Of a stretch of 64,000 nucleotides of DNA, positions 1 through 9,805 are shown one piece after another. Below the pieces are notes generated by a model that was given only the letters and a program-made list of their open reading frames with translations, ran no database searches and had not been told where the DNA came from. Origin of the DNA: Euborellia annulipes (Eukaryota > Arthropoda > Insecta > Dermaptera > Anisolabididae). The stretch is taken from the NCBI GenBank assembly GCA_023213315.1, contig JAKCPI010003247.1, positions 1-64,000 of the forward strand, read 5' to 3'. Every line of letters starts with the position of its first letter. Positions within the stretch are counted from its first letter, which is position 1. The position numbers and the translations under genes are program-made.

Positions 1-824
1 TCATCACAAGGTGCTTATAATCTTTGATTGAATAAATAAATAGCCTAAGCGTATCGAAATTTGTTTATATTTTATACGATTCGATCGATGAAATAATTAA
101 GCATGGATAAGGTATTAATGAATTATTTGGAAAAATTTCTAATTATTGTCTTTTAGCCATTATACTTAATGAAAAAAAAATTTTAATTATTTTCTAGGCT
201 ATTTAAATGAAATAGAAACGTTTTTTTTTTTCAAGTTTAAATATACTTTAGCTCTCTGCTTGTTAAACATGATTCCTTATTTGGTTAATTGTTTAAATGG
301 AAAAATGTTAGTTTTTAAAGTGAAAAGTAAATTTGTTTTAAATGTTTCCCACAGATGTCAAAGCCTCCTTCAACAGTGAAATTTTTTAGCACCTTCTATA
401 TTCGGAATGTGACGAAATTACTTTTGAAAATTATAATAAAGAAAAAAAAAAGGTATATTAATATATAGATAATAATTTGGAAATGAAATATTATTAAAGT
501 TTAAAAAAGGAATATTTAAACTTGCATTCCTTCCTCCCCCTTTTAAAGGTGTGAATGCGTCTCAATGAAAAAAAAAAAAAGTGGAAAGATTGAATAAACT
601 CAATCTTTTAATATAAAATTTTTTTTTTAACTTATGCTCACTAGTCTTAAACCACACGTTAATCTTTTGATAGATACCCCAAGGTCTATGTTTATAAATA
701 AATATATAATAATTATAAATAGATGGGATGGCTATGAAGCCTGCAGAAAGTATGAAATAATTGGGCAACACCAAGAAAATTTATTGGTCGACTTTTTTCA
801 GACTTTGGACATGTTCTTTGGGTG
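1..824. other. AT-rich DNA without a recognised gene
   Basis: The stretch is low-complexity AT-rich sequence with homopolymer runs. The short frames here have no family resemblance, no codon bias and no splice context. I see no gene or named repeat. Confidence 0.6.
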
Positions 825-1089
825 ACATTAGTAAAATTTGTCTTCTTCTTTCTTTGCCGTTATTATTCTCGCGATGTGGGGGTCGGTGGAATAGGTTTTT
901 TTGCCAACCGGAAGAAATAGAACAGGCCCGACCCGTCGCACGGTCTGACTTACATGGTGAAAATATAGAAGGAAGGGACTGACATGTAAAAAAAGAATAG
1001 AGGGAATGCCGGTCCCAGCTCGGGCAGCTCGTGGTCGCCATCCACGTACCTTGCAAGATGTGGGCCCCTGAGCAACATTAGTAAAATTT
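825..1089 (-). mobile_element. SINE-like retroposon with 15-bp target duplication
   Basis: The insert at 840-1074 is flanked by perfect direct repeats ACATTAGTAAAATTT at 825-839 and 1075-1089. It is much more GC-rich than its flanks. The same sequence occurs in opposite orientation at 45476-45693, also with its own duplication. In the sense orientation (minus strand here) it runs from a block containing GGATGGCGACCACGAGC to a 3' end near GGAATAAGGC followed by GAAGAA-type repeats. There is no ORF and no clear tRNA head. Retroposition is directly supported by the duplications; the 5' origin of the element is unknown. Confidence 0.8.
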
Positions 1090-1418
1090 CTAATTCTATT
1101 AAATGTATTATCACAATAATACAATTGCACATTTTATTAAAGACACTCAAAAATGCATGATCTGGAAAAATAAATTTTCTGAATTATTGTTACTATCTAT
1201 TGGCATATTTTTATACAATTATTTTATTTCTAGATTAATAGATAAAATTTTTCATCGCATGGAATAGGAAACCAACTCCTAACCTTAAGCATAAGAGCCA
1301 AAAGCTACAGCCCAGTGGCTAGCTAGCTACCTAATTATTTCATAACATCTGTTTATTTAGCTTCTTTTTTGCTAGGTATTCAAAGACCCAGGAAAAGAGA
1401 TTCAATGACAAAAGGAGG
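1090..1418. other. No gene seen
   Basis: AT-rich sequence with no convincing coding frame or repeat boundary. Confidence 0.5.
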
Positions 1419-1684
1419 CAAGGGCGGATATCAGGGGGGGGTAAAGGAGGCAATTACCCCCCCCGAGATTCGGGAAAATACCTTTTTTTCGAAAAAAAAA
1501 AATTATTTTTAATGTAAAATTTTAAAATTAATACTTAAAAATTTGATTTGTATTTATATTCTGGCCAACAAGGGGTACAGAATGCGCCTTTAAATTACCG
1601 AAATTAAGAAAAAAATAGTGTGCTGTGCGACGAGTCACACCAGATTACCCCCCCCCCCGAGAAACGCCTCTGGATCCGCCCTTG
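1419..1684. mobile_element. hAT-like MITE, GGGCGGAT family (copy 1)
   Basis: The termini are inverted: CAAGGGCGGAT at 1419 and ATCCGCCCTTG ending at 1684, followed inward by G or C runs. The interior matches copies at 39979-40211 and 57981-58233, which have perfect 8-bp duplications. The flanking octamers here agree only partly, so this is an older copy. Near its right end it carries a block reading (minus strand) ATCTGGTGTGACTCGTCGCA that resembles the arm of the family A hairpin. Confidence 0.75.
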
Positions 1685-2280
1685 GAAATAGGAAGCAATA
1701 AGTTAAAAAAAAATTTCATTGTCCTAGAAGGTGAAGTTTAGTATTGATAGAAGGGGAAGGGGAAGTTCAATAATATATTTTAGGTACAATCACACAATTA
1801 AACACTTTATTTAAGGAGGCTTATTACCGTGGGCATCTCATTTCATACCCTTTTGAGGGGAAGTACCTTTAGTCAGATACTCTCCTTGCTTAATGTCCCC
1901 CAGTTCCACCCCCCATTTGAATCCGTTGCGTGGTGGAGGTGCTGGGATCACCAAAAGGAATATTGTATCTGACTATAAACATTTTGTGGGCGTCGATCGA
2001 AAAAAAGTAAAGCTATTCAATTTAAAATCCCACGGGAGTAGAATAATACATGTTAAAAATGAAAATACTATTTTTTATATACCTTCATATATCTCTTTAG
2101 GATTTAGTAATCTCAATGAGATTAATTATGAAATGAGATATATTAAAAACATTTATGTCAAAGAGATCAAATAGATCATAAACGATTACTAGTAATCCCA
2201 GTAAACTGTTCGATTATCTACAGGGTTAAATTCAGCCCATAATAAAACGTATGTGAAATTCAATATTTTATTTTATTTAA
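1685..2280. other. No supported gene
   Basis: A 93-codon frame at 1893-2174 (+) has no start context, splice sites or recognisable domain and is judged a chance frame. No repeat copy was recognised. Confidence 0.45.
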
Positions 2281-3140
2281 AAAAATCTGGTGTGACTGGC
2301 GCACAGCACAACTTTCTCTTACCCTTCGGTAAGAGAAAGTTGTGCACCGTGCTGGTCACACCAGATTTTTTGTGTCGAGATATATTTAGTTTCCGATAGC
2401 ACCTTAGTTTCAAACTTGCATTTTAAATGTTGACTGCTTCAAATAAACTATGGTTATTTTTCAAAATTTTAATCTCATATTTGGACATTTTATACACAAT
2501 ATAGAATCGTAAATAAATACAAAATTTCATAAGAATTGGAAAAAAAAATTTTAAATGCCTAAAAAAGTTCTAAAGGGGACCCCCTTTTGAATCGAAATTA
2601 ACATACAAATCCCTATAGGAAATTAACATTGTTCCTATGCGAAGATAAGGTGGAAAGGGAATTTAAAAAGAGTAGAGAGAGACGATAATGTTTGCAAGTG
2701 AGAGAGAGACATATATGTTTTCTTTGAAACAATTAAAGACACAAATAAATTTAAAAAAAAATGGGAATTTAAATAATAATTGATTTTTAATCTAATAAAA
2801 AGAAAAAGATTTAAATTCCGTTACCATGGCAACCATTTCTATCTTTCCTATGAAGAACAAGAGTAAAGTGGTCTTCAGAAGATTTCAACGGCAAAATGAG
2901 AATATACATTTTAAAGAGCATCTAAAAAATAGTTCATTTATGAATTTTAAAAAAAATCCTTGGAGGGAATTTTGAGAAAATCGAAAAAAACTGAAAAAGT
3001 ACATCAGTAAAGTACTAGTACTTTTTGGCCGATTTTGTTCAAAAGCTTATTTTGAGATTCTTCAAAGGTACCTAAGTTAAATATAAAATTTCAATCCGGT
3101 AGCTCAACTCCTTCATGCTAAAAATCTGTCCACACACACA

Positions 3141-3199
<59 letters not shown>

Positions 3200-3339
3200 C
3201 AATTTTCGGGACCCACTTTTTTGGACTCAGGGGACCTCAAAACATGTATATCCATCAAAATCTGGACATCGAATTTTTGACATGATCGTAATACTTTCTC
3301 TCTCTATATATTTCATATATAGGGTATGAGAAAGTAAAA
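2281..3339 (+). mobile_element. Family A hairpin-ended repeat, copy 1
   Basis: The left hairpin spans 2281-2372, with arms AATCTGGTGTGAC and GTCACACCAGATT and a CTTTCTCTTACC core in the loop region. The body holds an X-box-like GTTACCATGGCAAC at 2820-2833 and the palindrome AGTACTAGTACT at 3011-3022. A CA microsatellite at 3130-3196 lies at the place where other copies have shorter CA runs. The right end is a second hairpin (about 3292-3338) ending in GGTATGAGAAAGTAAAA. The segment 2400-2800 is longer than in other copies and may include an older insertion or divergent sequence. Confidence 0.8.
3130..3196. repeat. (CA)n microsatellite
   Basis: This is a nearly uninterrupted run of CA dinucleotides inside family A copy 1. 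Other copies have CA/GT at the same internal place (16873, 21184, 59423), so it grew from an element-borne seed. Confidence 0.95.
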
Positions 3340-3927
3340 AGGAATGTAATGAAAATTGTTCTAGGTAAATATTTTAGGGAGTGGCGTAACAAAAAATTTT
3401 TTCTGAGAGGCGATGCCCGAAAAATTTAATCGGGGCATAAATCTGATTTTCTGGTCTCGGTTAAGTATTTCCTAAAATTATATTTTTAATAACAAAATAT
3501 TTCAATTACTCTTAAAAGAAAATGTACCCTCTGTATACGTTTATTAAAAAACAAGAACACAAGCACTTTTTTTGGAATTTGAGTGAGTTAATATAAACGC
3601 CATTAAAATATTTGCTGTTAAATGAGGCCGACTTGAATTCATATCACAATTTTAAGCCGCTGAAAATTCTTTGTCATCTCACAGTTAAGCAGGGAGTGAC
3701 ATCACGAAGAAATGTCTTGTATATTAAACAAGGTTGCCTTCTTTTTTTTAATTTATTATATTTCGGATATAGTCACGCCTGGAATAAATGTGCAGCGACT
3801 TTTTTTTTAATCAAACTACTTGTTGATGGTAGCGAATATTTATTTATCAAATATAACCGTGATTATTATTCTATTATGCTTATCGAAAATAAATATTTAA
3901 ACTATCTTTAATTGTTAATTAGAAAAC
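3340..3927. other. No gene seen
   Basis: AT-rich sequence. The 99-codon frame at 3612-3911 is rich in residues expected from AT-biased chance frames and has no domain or splice support. Confidence 0.5.
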
Positions 3928-4163
3928 CAGTGGCGTCATTTCAACCTTTTCTTGGGGGGGGGGCAAACTTTTTTTTTCTTAAAATTTACTTACAAATTAC
4001 TCAAATTTGCCCAAAAGATAATTAATTATTTAATTTTGTACAGTTTATATACTCGTAGATATATTTTGATATATTTTATTTAGAATAATATAAAATTTTA
4101 TAAAAATCAAAGCCTTTGAAGGGGCAAAGGACCCCTGCACCCCCTCCCCAAATGACGTCACTG
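3928..4163. mobile_element. hAT-like MITE with CAGTGGCGTCATT end
   Basis: The left end is CAGTGGCGTCATTT and the right end is AAATGACGTCACTG, with G/C runs just inside. The flanks are TAGAAAAC and TAAGAAAA, a slightly mismatched 8-bp duplication. The interior (GTACAGTTTATATACT) matches a truncated copy at 9651-9805. No coding capacity. Confidence 0.7.
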
Positions 4164-4894
4164 TAAGAAAACCTTTGGAAAATAAATGTAAATATAACAA
4201 TAAAATTGTGTGATTTTGACTTGAATATAATCTACAAATATATATGTTGTTAATATCAGTCTGTCTATTCCACATTTTTTGAGTAACTTCCAGTTAGAAT
4301 TTCAAAATGAAATTTTATAGGTATAAAGACGAACTTGTAAATTTTTTCATTTTAAAATTCCCATAACTTTCTGAGTTTACGATTTACGATTTTCTCCATT
4401 GGAAATGTATGGTGAGAATATTAAAATCTATCAAAAGAGCCTTCGAGTTCAAATAATTTAATAAAATTCCATGACCCTTTCTAAAGATTAGGGAAGAAAA
4501 ACAAAAATGTTTGCGCTGGATTAAGAAAAGTAAAGGAGGAAAAGATAGGTAAATGAATAAATGGATAGTCCACATGAGGACGATGAATAGACACGAAGTC
4601 CGCCGGGAGCGGAAGGCGCGGCTAGTTCTTCTAAAAAGGAGACTGATGGAATAAAATATAGTTTGAAAAGGTAAATATGGTGTATAACTTAGAATTTGGT
4701 TGCTGGAAAGTAGACAACCAAAATGACCAAATCTCTAATGCTATTTCTCGTAGTCTAAAAACAATCACGGTTTGATTAAAATACAAAATATACGAAAGTC
4801 TTAATTTTGTCAGGGAAAAAATTTCCAGTAGTTAGGAGTGACTAAGATAATTTTTGCCGATTTTACAGGATCTGAAAAATATCTAATTTATTAT
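4164..4894. other. No gene; small shared repeat fragment
   Basis: A fragment at about 4700-4770 with GTTGCTGGAA and AATGACCAAA resembles pieces at 7600, 12530, 13330 and 16070, so a further old repeat family is likely. Nothing else was recognised. Confidence 0.4.
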
Positions 4895-5020
4895 ATTTTG
4901 TCTGCATTTTATATAAATACAAATCAAATTTGTAAGTATTAATTTTTAAAATTTTATATTAAAGATAAATTTAATTTCCCAAAAAAAAAATTTTTTCTCA
5001 AATCTAGGAAGGTAATTCTA
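4895..5020 (-). mobile_element. Fragment of GGGCGGAT MITE family
   Basis: Inverse similarity to the interior and one end of the copy at 57981-58233, including the block around AATACAAATCAAATTTGT and CTCAAATCTAGG. The outer terminus is lost. Confidence 0.45.
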
Positions 5021-5438
5021 AAGGTTAGTAGAAAGACAAGGTTGTCTCATACGGAGTGGAAAATGGTGGGGGGTTTTGGCAGATGACGTCACTCGAGTCC
5101 AAGATTCCCTAGTGACAAACGCTCTGAGCGCCCATAGCTATTTGATATTTTGTGCTTCACATTACACATGCTTTAATAAATCGATTTGGACATTGTTTTA
5201 TCATATTTGCTTATATTGGAGGTAATTAATTGAATGTTAAATCAAATAGTTAAAAAATATATATTTGATTCTAATCATAACCTTTTTCAAAATATTCGAT
5301 TTAGGCTGTTTTTTCATCTTTTTCAATCAACTTTTCATTTGTGTGTTTGTGGCGCTTTCTTTACATGGATTCAAGGTAATTAATGAAATACTAAATCAAT
5401 TATTTAAAATATATATTTCATTCTAATCATTCTTTTAG
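5021..5438 (+). other. Upstream region of THAP pseudogene with duplicated AT segment
   Basis: Two similar segments of about 65 bp occur at 5219-5285 and 5371-5436 (GGTAATTAAT... ATATATATTTGATTCTAATCAT). The second leads into the CTTTTAG before the THAP ATG, so it may be the end of a 5' intron. A TGACGTCA motif at 5084 may derive from a MITE end. No coding sequence seen. Confidence 0.4.
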
Positions 5439-6542
5439 ATGCCTGGAACAATTTGCTCAGTTGCAATTTGTAAAAATTCTTTTTATAAACAAAAGGAAGG
5501 AGAAGAAAAATTAATTTTTTTTTATTTCCAAAAGACGACAGCCTACGAAAAGAATGGATTAGAAGATGTTATCGAAAAGATAGTGTAAATCCAAAAACGG
5601 GAAGAATTTGCAACGTGCAAAATCTGATTTTCAAGAAGACATGCGAGCGAAAATTATGAATTTATCTCCCAAAATTCGATTAAAGCCAACAGGTAGGTAA
5701 AAAATACTCTATATATATATATATATACAAGGCTTTTTTCACTATAGGCTATACCCATGTCCACTGAGATTCTAATTTTACTTTTTATTTTAGTAATATC
5801 TTATTTATTATTAATATATCAATTTTTTCAGCTGTTCCATCGTTATTTTTAAAACCAAGTGATGTACCAATTCCTGAGGAATCAGCCCGATTGGCCCGAG
5901 ATAAAAGAAAGGAAGAAAAAGAAATATTGGAAGATATAATGAAGAAGGTTTCTGAAACTTCAAGTCTACAAACAAATATTTAACAGACAGAAAAAGATGA
6001 AGATAAAATAGATGAAGAAAAAAAATATAACAAAGGCAGTTTAAAAAAAGAAAAAAACATAGTAAATAAAACAGGGGCGTATATAGAAATTTTTTTCGGG
6101 GGGGGGGGGGGCGAACTCAAAAATTTTTCTGCGGAAAATTTTTTTTTTAAGAAACTAAATTTTTTTTCACACGAAATTTTTTGCAGAACATTTTTTCTTT
6201 TGCGGAACCAAAGATTTTCATCCTGCGGAAAAATTTGTTGCGCTGATGTCTGTATAACTCTATATATGTATATGTGTTTGGGAAATTTCGGAGGAGCCCG
6301 GGCCCCCTCGCCCCCCCCCCCCTTATATACGCCCCTGAAATAAAATAACTAAATATGTATTTAAAAAATGCCCAGAAATTCCAATAATTTTAGAAAAATC
6401 ATTCGTTAAATTAAGAGTTTTACTTAGAATAAAATTTTTTAATTCTCAAAGAGTAGTTACCAATAGAATTTCTTTAATGAAAAGAAAACTTTCTGACGAG
6501 GGAAGAAAAAATCTTAAAAAAAAGAAGAAAACTATTTCATAA
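5439..6542 (+). pseudogene. THAP-domain gene, broken, two exons with MITE insertion
   Basis: The ATG at 5439 begins MPGTICSVAICKNS, whose C-x4-C matches the start of the THAP C2CH zinc finger, a sequence-specific DNA-binding domain of nuclear proteins and of P-element-type transposases. After a T-run frameshift near 5515 the expected finger continues as FPKDDSLRKEWIRRCYRK, then RICNV near 5610 where the C-x2-H motif should follow; a second small deletion damages that site. The donor is CAG|GTAGGT at 5693 and the acceptor TTCAG ends at 5831. Exon 2 opens with AVPSLF, the expected AVPxLF motif closing a THAP domain, then an acidic and lysine-rich helix. A TAA at 5981 interrupts the frame. Coding-like sequence goes on to a final TAA at 6540-6542, split by a MITE at 6072-6337. 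No transposase catalytic domain is visible, so whether it was a host gene or part of a P-like element is open. Confidence 0.75.
6072..6337. mobile_element. hAT-like MITE, CAGGGGCGTATATA family
   Basis: The termini CAGGGGCGTATATA and TATATACGCCCCTG are inverted, with long G and C runs inside. The flanking octamers AAATAAAA at 6064-6071 and 6338-6345 are identical. It lies inside the THAP pseudogene. Confidence 0.85.
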
Positions 6543-6914
6543 GAAATAAATATTAATAGAATAATAGACAGGAAGAGAGGATGTCAGCCAAACAGGACAG
6601 CCCCTATCGAATAAAAATCTCAATCAAGAAGGCGTTTCGGTTTTAATTAAATAAAGCCATCATCAGTTCTCAAGAGATTATTGGCTCAAGGTTGGGATGC
6701 AGGGAGTGTTGTTTTATATAAACATATACAAAATTATATAAAAATATAACATTTGCACAGCCAATAATCTCTTGAGAACTGATGATGGCTTTATTTAATT
6801 AAAACCGAAACGCCTTCTGGATTGAGATCTTTATTCGATAGGTGCTGTCCTGTTTGGCTGACATCCTCTCTCCTGTCTATTATTCTATTAATATTTATTT
6901 CTTATGAAATAGTT
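6529..6914. mobile_element. Inverted-repeat element with hammerhead ribozyme in each arm (decayed)
   Basis: Arms of about 155 bp (6529-6687 and 6760-6914) are inverse copies around a 70-bp spacer. Each carries a hammerhead-like motif. On the plus strand these are CTGATGA at 6779-6785, helix II GGCTTT with AAAACC, GAAA at 6807-6810, and helix I AGAA (6775-6778) with TTCT (6815-6818). The residue before the cleavage nucleotide is C instead of U in both arms (GAAACGCC), which should prevent cleavage. Hammerheads of this minimal kind are known from Penelope-like elements. No reverse transcriptase is present. Confidence 0.7.
6775..6818 (+). ncRNA. Hammerhead ribozyme motif, probably inactive
   Basis: The core CTGATGA and GAAAC and four base pairs of helix I are kept. 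U16.1 is replaced by C. A mirror copy lies on the minus strand in the left arm near 6628-6668. Confidence 0.6.
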
Positions 6915-7135
6915 TAGGTAGAGAGGTCATACCATCCTTGTTAAGGTTTTTGGCCAGGTTTTCCTTAACAACTTAAGGCGAATGTCGGGATGGCTAATGC
7001 GACGTTTACTATACATTTCTATTTTTTTCCCTTTTGTTTTGTTATATTTGTTATTATATTTAAATTTGTATTAGTTTGTTGGACCTAGCCACCGGGGACT
7101 GGTGCCTCTAAGCGGGTCATAATAAATTTATTTAT
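6915..7135 (+). mobile_element. Probable non-LTR retrotransposon 3' tail
   Basis: The sequence runs from a block with TTAAGGCGAATGTCGGGATGG through ACCTAGCCACCGGGGACTGG to a tail of TAATAAATTTATTTATTTTA. This looks like the 3' UTR and simple tail of a 5'-truncated LINE. No coding part is present and the clade cannot be named. Confidence 0.45.
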
Positions 7136-7279
7136 TTTATTTAAAATATGTTCCATTTTTATTTTTTTGAAATATTATTTAATGTTTTTTTCAGCACTAG
7201 AGAAAATAATAATTTTTTTTAAAATATATTAATTAAATAATAGAAAGTAAAACAAAAATGAAGACAATTCGGAAAAAAA

Positions 7280-7337
7280 TACTTTCTACTTATATATACT
7301 TATATAATATTGTTATATAGGTAAGAGAAAGTAAAAG
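7280..7337 (+). repeat. Family A right-end hairpin fragment
   Basis: ATACTTTCT followed by TATA-rich sequence and GGTAAGAGAAAGTAAAA forms only the right terminal hairpin of family A. Confidence 0.6.
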
Positions 7338-7849
7338 GAAAAATTAAATATTTTAATTTAAAATTTATATTCAACTATCAAAAATGATGAAAGAAAATTA
7401 AAATGAACAACTTTTAAATATAAATCGTAAAAAGCCAGAGAGAGATAAATACTATATGTTAAATAAGAATTCAAATTTGGGCTTCTTGATGACGATTTCC
7501 CGCCTTCGCTCTGATTGGCCGAGCCGTATGAGACAACCTTGTCATCTATTATTTTTCTCAAATCTCGGAGAGGGAGGAATTAATTACCCTCTTTATCCGC
7601 TCAATTGCTTTGGTTGCCTAACTTCCAGCAAGCGCAAAAAAAATGAAAATCAATATGGCCTCAGTGTGATTCTTCTTTCTTATCAATTTAGATTTTGAAC
7701 TAAGGATATGGATGAACTGGCATATCACAAAAGATAATAGGCAAAATAGGGAAATATTATTTTGCAAAATATCTCTCTTAAGATGGCATCACATTTATTT
7801 ATTTTTTTTCTAAAGGCCGACTGACATGATTATGACGGCATCAAAGACA
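7338..7849. other. No gene; MITE end fragment
   Basis: At about 7550-7600 CTCAAATCTCGGAGAGGGAGG and TATCCGCT resemble one end of the GGGCGGAT MITE family. The rest is unassigned AT-rich sequence upstream of the promoter region. Confidence 0.4.
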
Positions 7850-8190
7850 AGCCATCAAACACGGATGATTCAGATCTCCCTCACGCATAGGGCGTAACCA
7901 TAGACGACCCCCTGAATGCCCCTTAAAAACCCACTTCAGCTACCCTAAAGAACTCGCGGGGCGCCGCCTATGACGTCACCGAGCCGGCGGATGGCTAGGC
8001 GGCGACACTAGCGCCGCCGGCAGCAAGCGGAGCGCATCGGCTTCAATCGGGCCGCCAGTTGAGTGCGCGCTTTCGGACTGATAGTTCCAAATATCCACCA
8101 TCACACTTAGGGACTCTATTTGTTAACACACAAAGTGCCTTTTATCCATAAAGAAAAAATAATATCAGTGGTGCCTTAAGTGTGACAAAG
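7850..8190 (+). promoter_or_regulatory. GC-rich promoter and 5' UTR with consensus CRE
   Basis: This is the most GC- and CpG-rich block of the first 10 kb (peak 7940-8080). It contains a full cAMP-response-element palindrome TGACGTCA at 7971-7978. An initiator-like CCAGTT lies at 8055-8060, and AGTTC at 8083-8087 sits close to where an arthropod DPE would be. There is no TATA box. The remaining roughly 130 bp up to the ATG at 8191 would be 5' UTR. The block is not a copy of any repeat found elsewhere in the window. The transcription start is inferred, not shown. Confidence 0.55.
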
Positions 8191-8248
8191 ATGAATCCAC
8201 GCGTACCGCTTTGGCTCGTCCTGGCCATCTGCTGCTTAATTCAACAAG
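8191..8248 (+). CDS. First coding exon of a secreted or membrane protein (signal peptide)
   Basis: The ATG at 8191 follows a purine-rich context (GACAAAG) and opens MNPRVPLWLVLAICCLIQQ: a short positively charged start, a hydrophobic core (LWLVLAICCL) and a polar end, which is a standard signal peptide. One G (8248) follows before the donor GTGAGC at 8249-8254, so the intron is in phase 1, the usual phase after signal-peptide exons. Codons are GC-rich compared with surrounding DNA. The mature protein cannot be identified because the next exon is not certain. The window after this point could be a very long first intron; candidates at 36158 and 46021 are phase-compatible but unproven. The strand, the start and the donor are read directly; the gene identity is unknown. 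Confidence 0.6.
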
Positions 8249-9036
8249 GTGAGCACTTTTTTTTATTTAAAAAAAAAATTATCACAATTAAAAAATTTTT
8301 CAGGTTATTAGAAAAATATTTTTTGGACTTTATTTAAGTCAAATTCTAAATATAAAATTTTAATTGTAACAATAACAATACTCAAGTGAATTTAAAAAAA
8401 ATCATTTAAATTAGCGGTACACTAAACTTCTCAAAAAGTTGATTAAAAAAAAATGAGGTAAAAAAATAGTAAAAAAAAATCGCGGCTAAAATTCCTCACC
8501 ATTCTATTTATTATTAAAATTTTTAAAGTAATATATTTTTAATAGATTTATTAAAAATTAATAAAATTAAAATTTTTCTAAATCCCTATAATTTGCCAAA
8601 AATTTTTCAGTTATATCACAAGTCATTTTATATGTAGCCAAATTAAAATTTAGCTTTAAATTTTTTCTTTTTAATAATTGAGCATTGCTGTCTATTGATA
8701 AATTTATTAGTCAGCTGAGGTAAAAAGCGATATAAATTAAAATATCGGATTAAGAAATACATAAATCAATATATCCTTGCTTAAATTAAAGGCCGAAAAC
8801 AAATTTTTATCTATTTGTAGTCCAATTTTCACTCATCATCGCCCAGCTCAAACTGGATATTTAAATTTAATGGAATTTGGAGATTAGATTCAGTTCATTA
8901 ATCAGGGAGCTGCTAAGACAGGATTTTTCGAAATTTGGATTAAAAGGGTCCTCCCCATTTTGGGATAAACAAAGAAAAAATCGCCGAGCTCAAATCGTTA
9001 TCCAAATTTCATGAAATTAGAAGATTAGATTCAGTT
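8249..9036. other. Probable intron start, AT-rich
   Basis: AT-rich sequence with no exon-like frame or recognised repeat. If the exon at 8191 is real, this is intron 1. Confidence 0.5.
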
Positions 9037-9371
9037 CAGTGGCGTATTCAGGGGGAGGGGTAGGGGTGCCCCCCCCCAAAGCCTTCTCCAAAACAAAAAA
9101 TATTTATTGTTTTCCCTAATGAAAAAATAATTCTATTTATTTGCGTTTTAAAAAATAATTATAAGAAAAAATCTTTTTTTTTTAAATAATTATTTTATTA
9201 ACTCTCATAAATTATAAAATCTAAAAATATTTATAATTCTTATATTATCTAAAAAAAAAAGTTTCTCCACTTTAAGTTTCTTGGAGAACCCCCCCCCCCA
9301 CCTCCCTCCCCTGGCGTTCATAAAACTTTTGCTCCCCCCCCTCCCAAGCAGAAATCCTGGCTACGCTACTG
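9037..9371. mobile_element. hAT-like MITE, CAGTGGCGTA family
   Basis: The left end is CAGTGGCGTATTCAGG and the right end is GGCTACGCTACTG, with G/C runs inside. The duplications ATTCAGTT at 9029-9036 and 9372-9379 are identical. The two termini differ more than in other MITEs here. No ORF. Confidence 0.8.
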
Positions 9372-9650
9372 ATTCAGTTCGTTAATTAAACAGACTTTAA
9401 GACGAGATTTTTCAAAACTCTTAAGAATCCCAAACCCCCCATTAAAAAATTTTTTTTTTATTTTTCATTAGATTTTAATAAAATTTCAGATCAAGCTCCT
9501 CGTGGCTTAATTAGTCCCACTAGAAAATTTTTTTATCAATCGAAATTACTGCAATAATAAAATTTCAATTTAATGTATTCTCGTAGTACAAATTTTTTTT
9601 TTTTAATTTCTCCTCCACTTAAAACAATTTAATAAATATTGTATGTTTGA
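9372..9650. other. No gene seen
   Basis: AT-rich sequence only. Confidence 0.5.
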
Positions 9651-9805
9651 CAGTGGCAATTTCAACTTTTTCTTGGAAGGGCAAACATTTTTTCTTCTTA
9701 AAATTTTCTTACAAATAGGTACTCAAATTTGAGCAAAAGATATTTAATTAAATTAATTGTTTAATTTTGTACAGTTTATATACTTGTAGGTATATTTAAT
9801 TTATA
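9651..9805 (+). mobile_element. Truncated copy of the CAGTGGCGTCATT MITE
   Basis: It begins CAGTGGCAATTTCAAC and follows the interior of the element at 3928-4163 through GTACAGTTTATATACT, then loses similarity. The right end is missing. Confidence 0.6.

Noticed and set aside
1893..2174. 93-codon frame on the plus strand
   Set aside because: No splice or promoter context and no domain; residue mix follows local AT bias.
2281..3339. Family A as a Helitron
   Set aside because: A 5' TC and hairpins are present, but there is a hairpin at both ends and no CTRR terminus.
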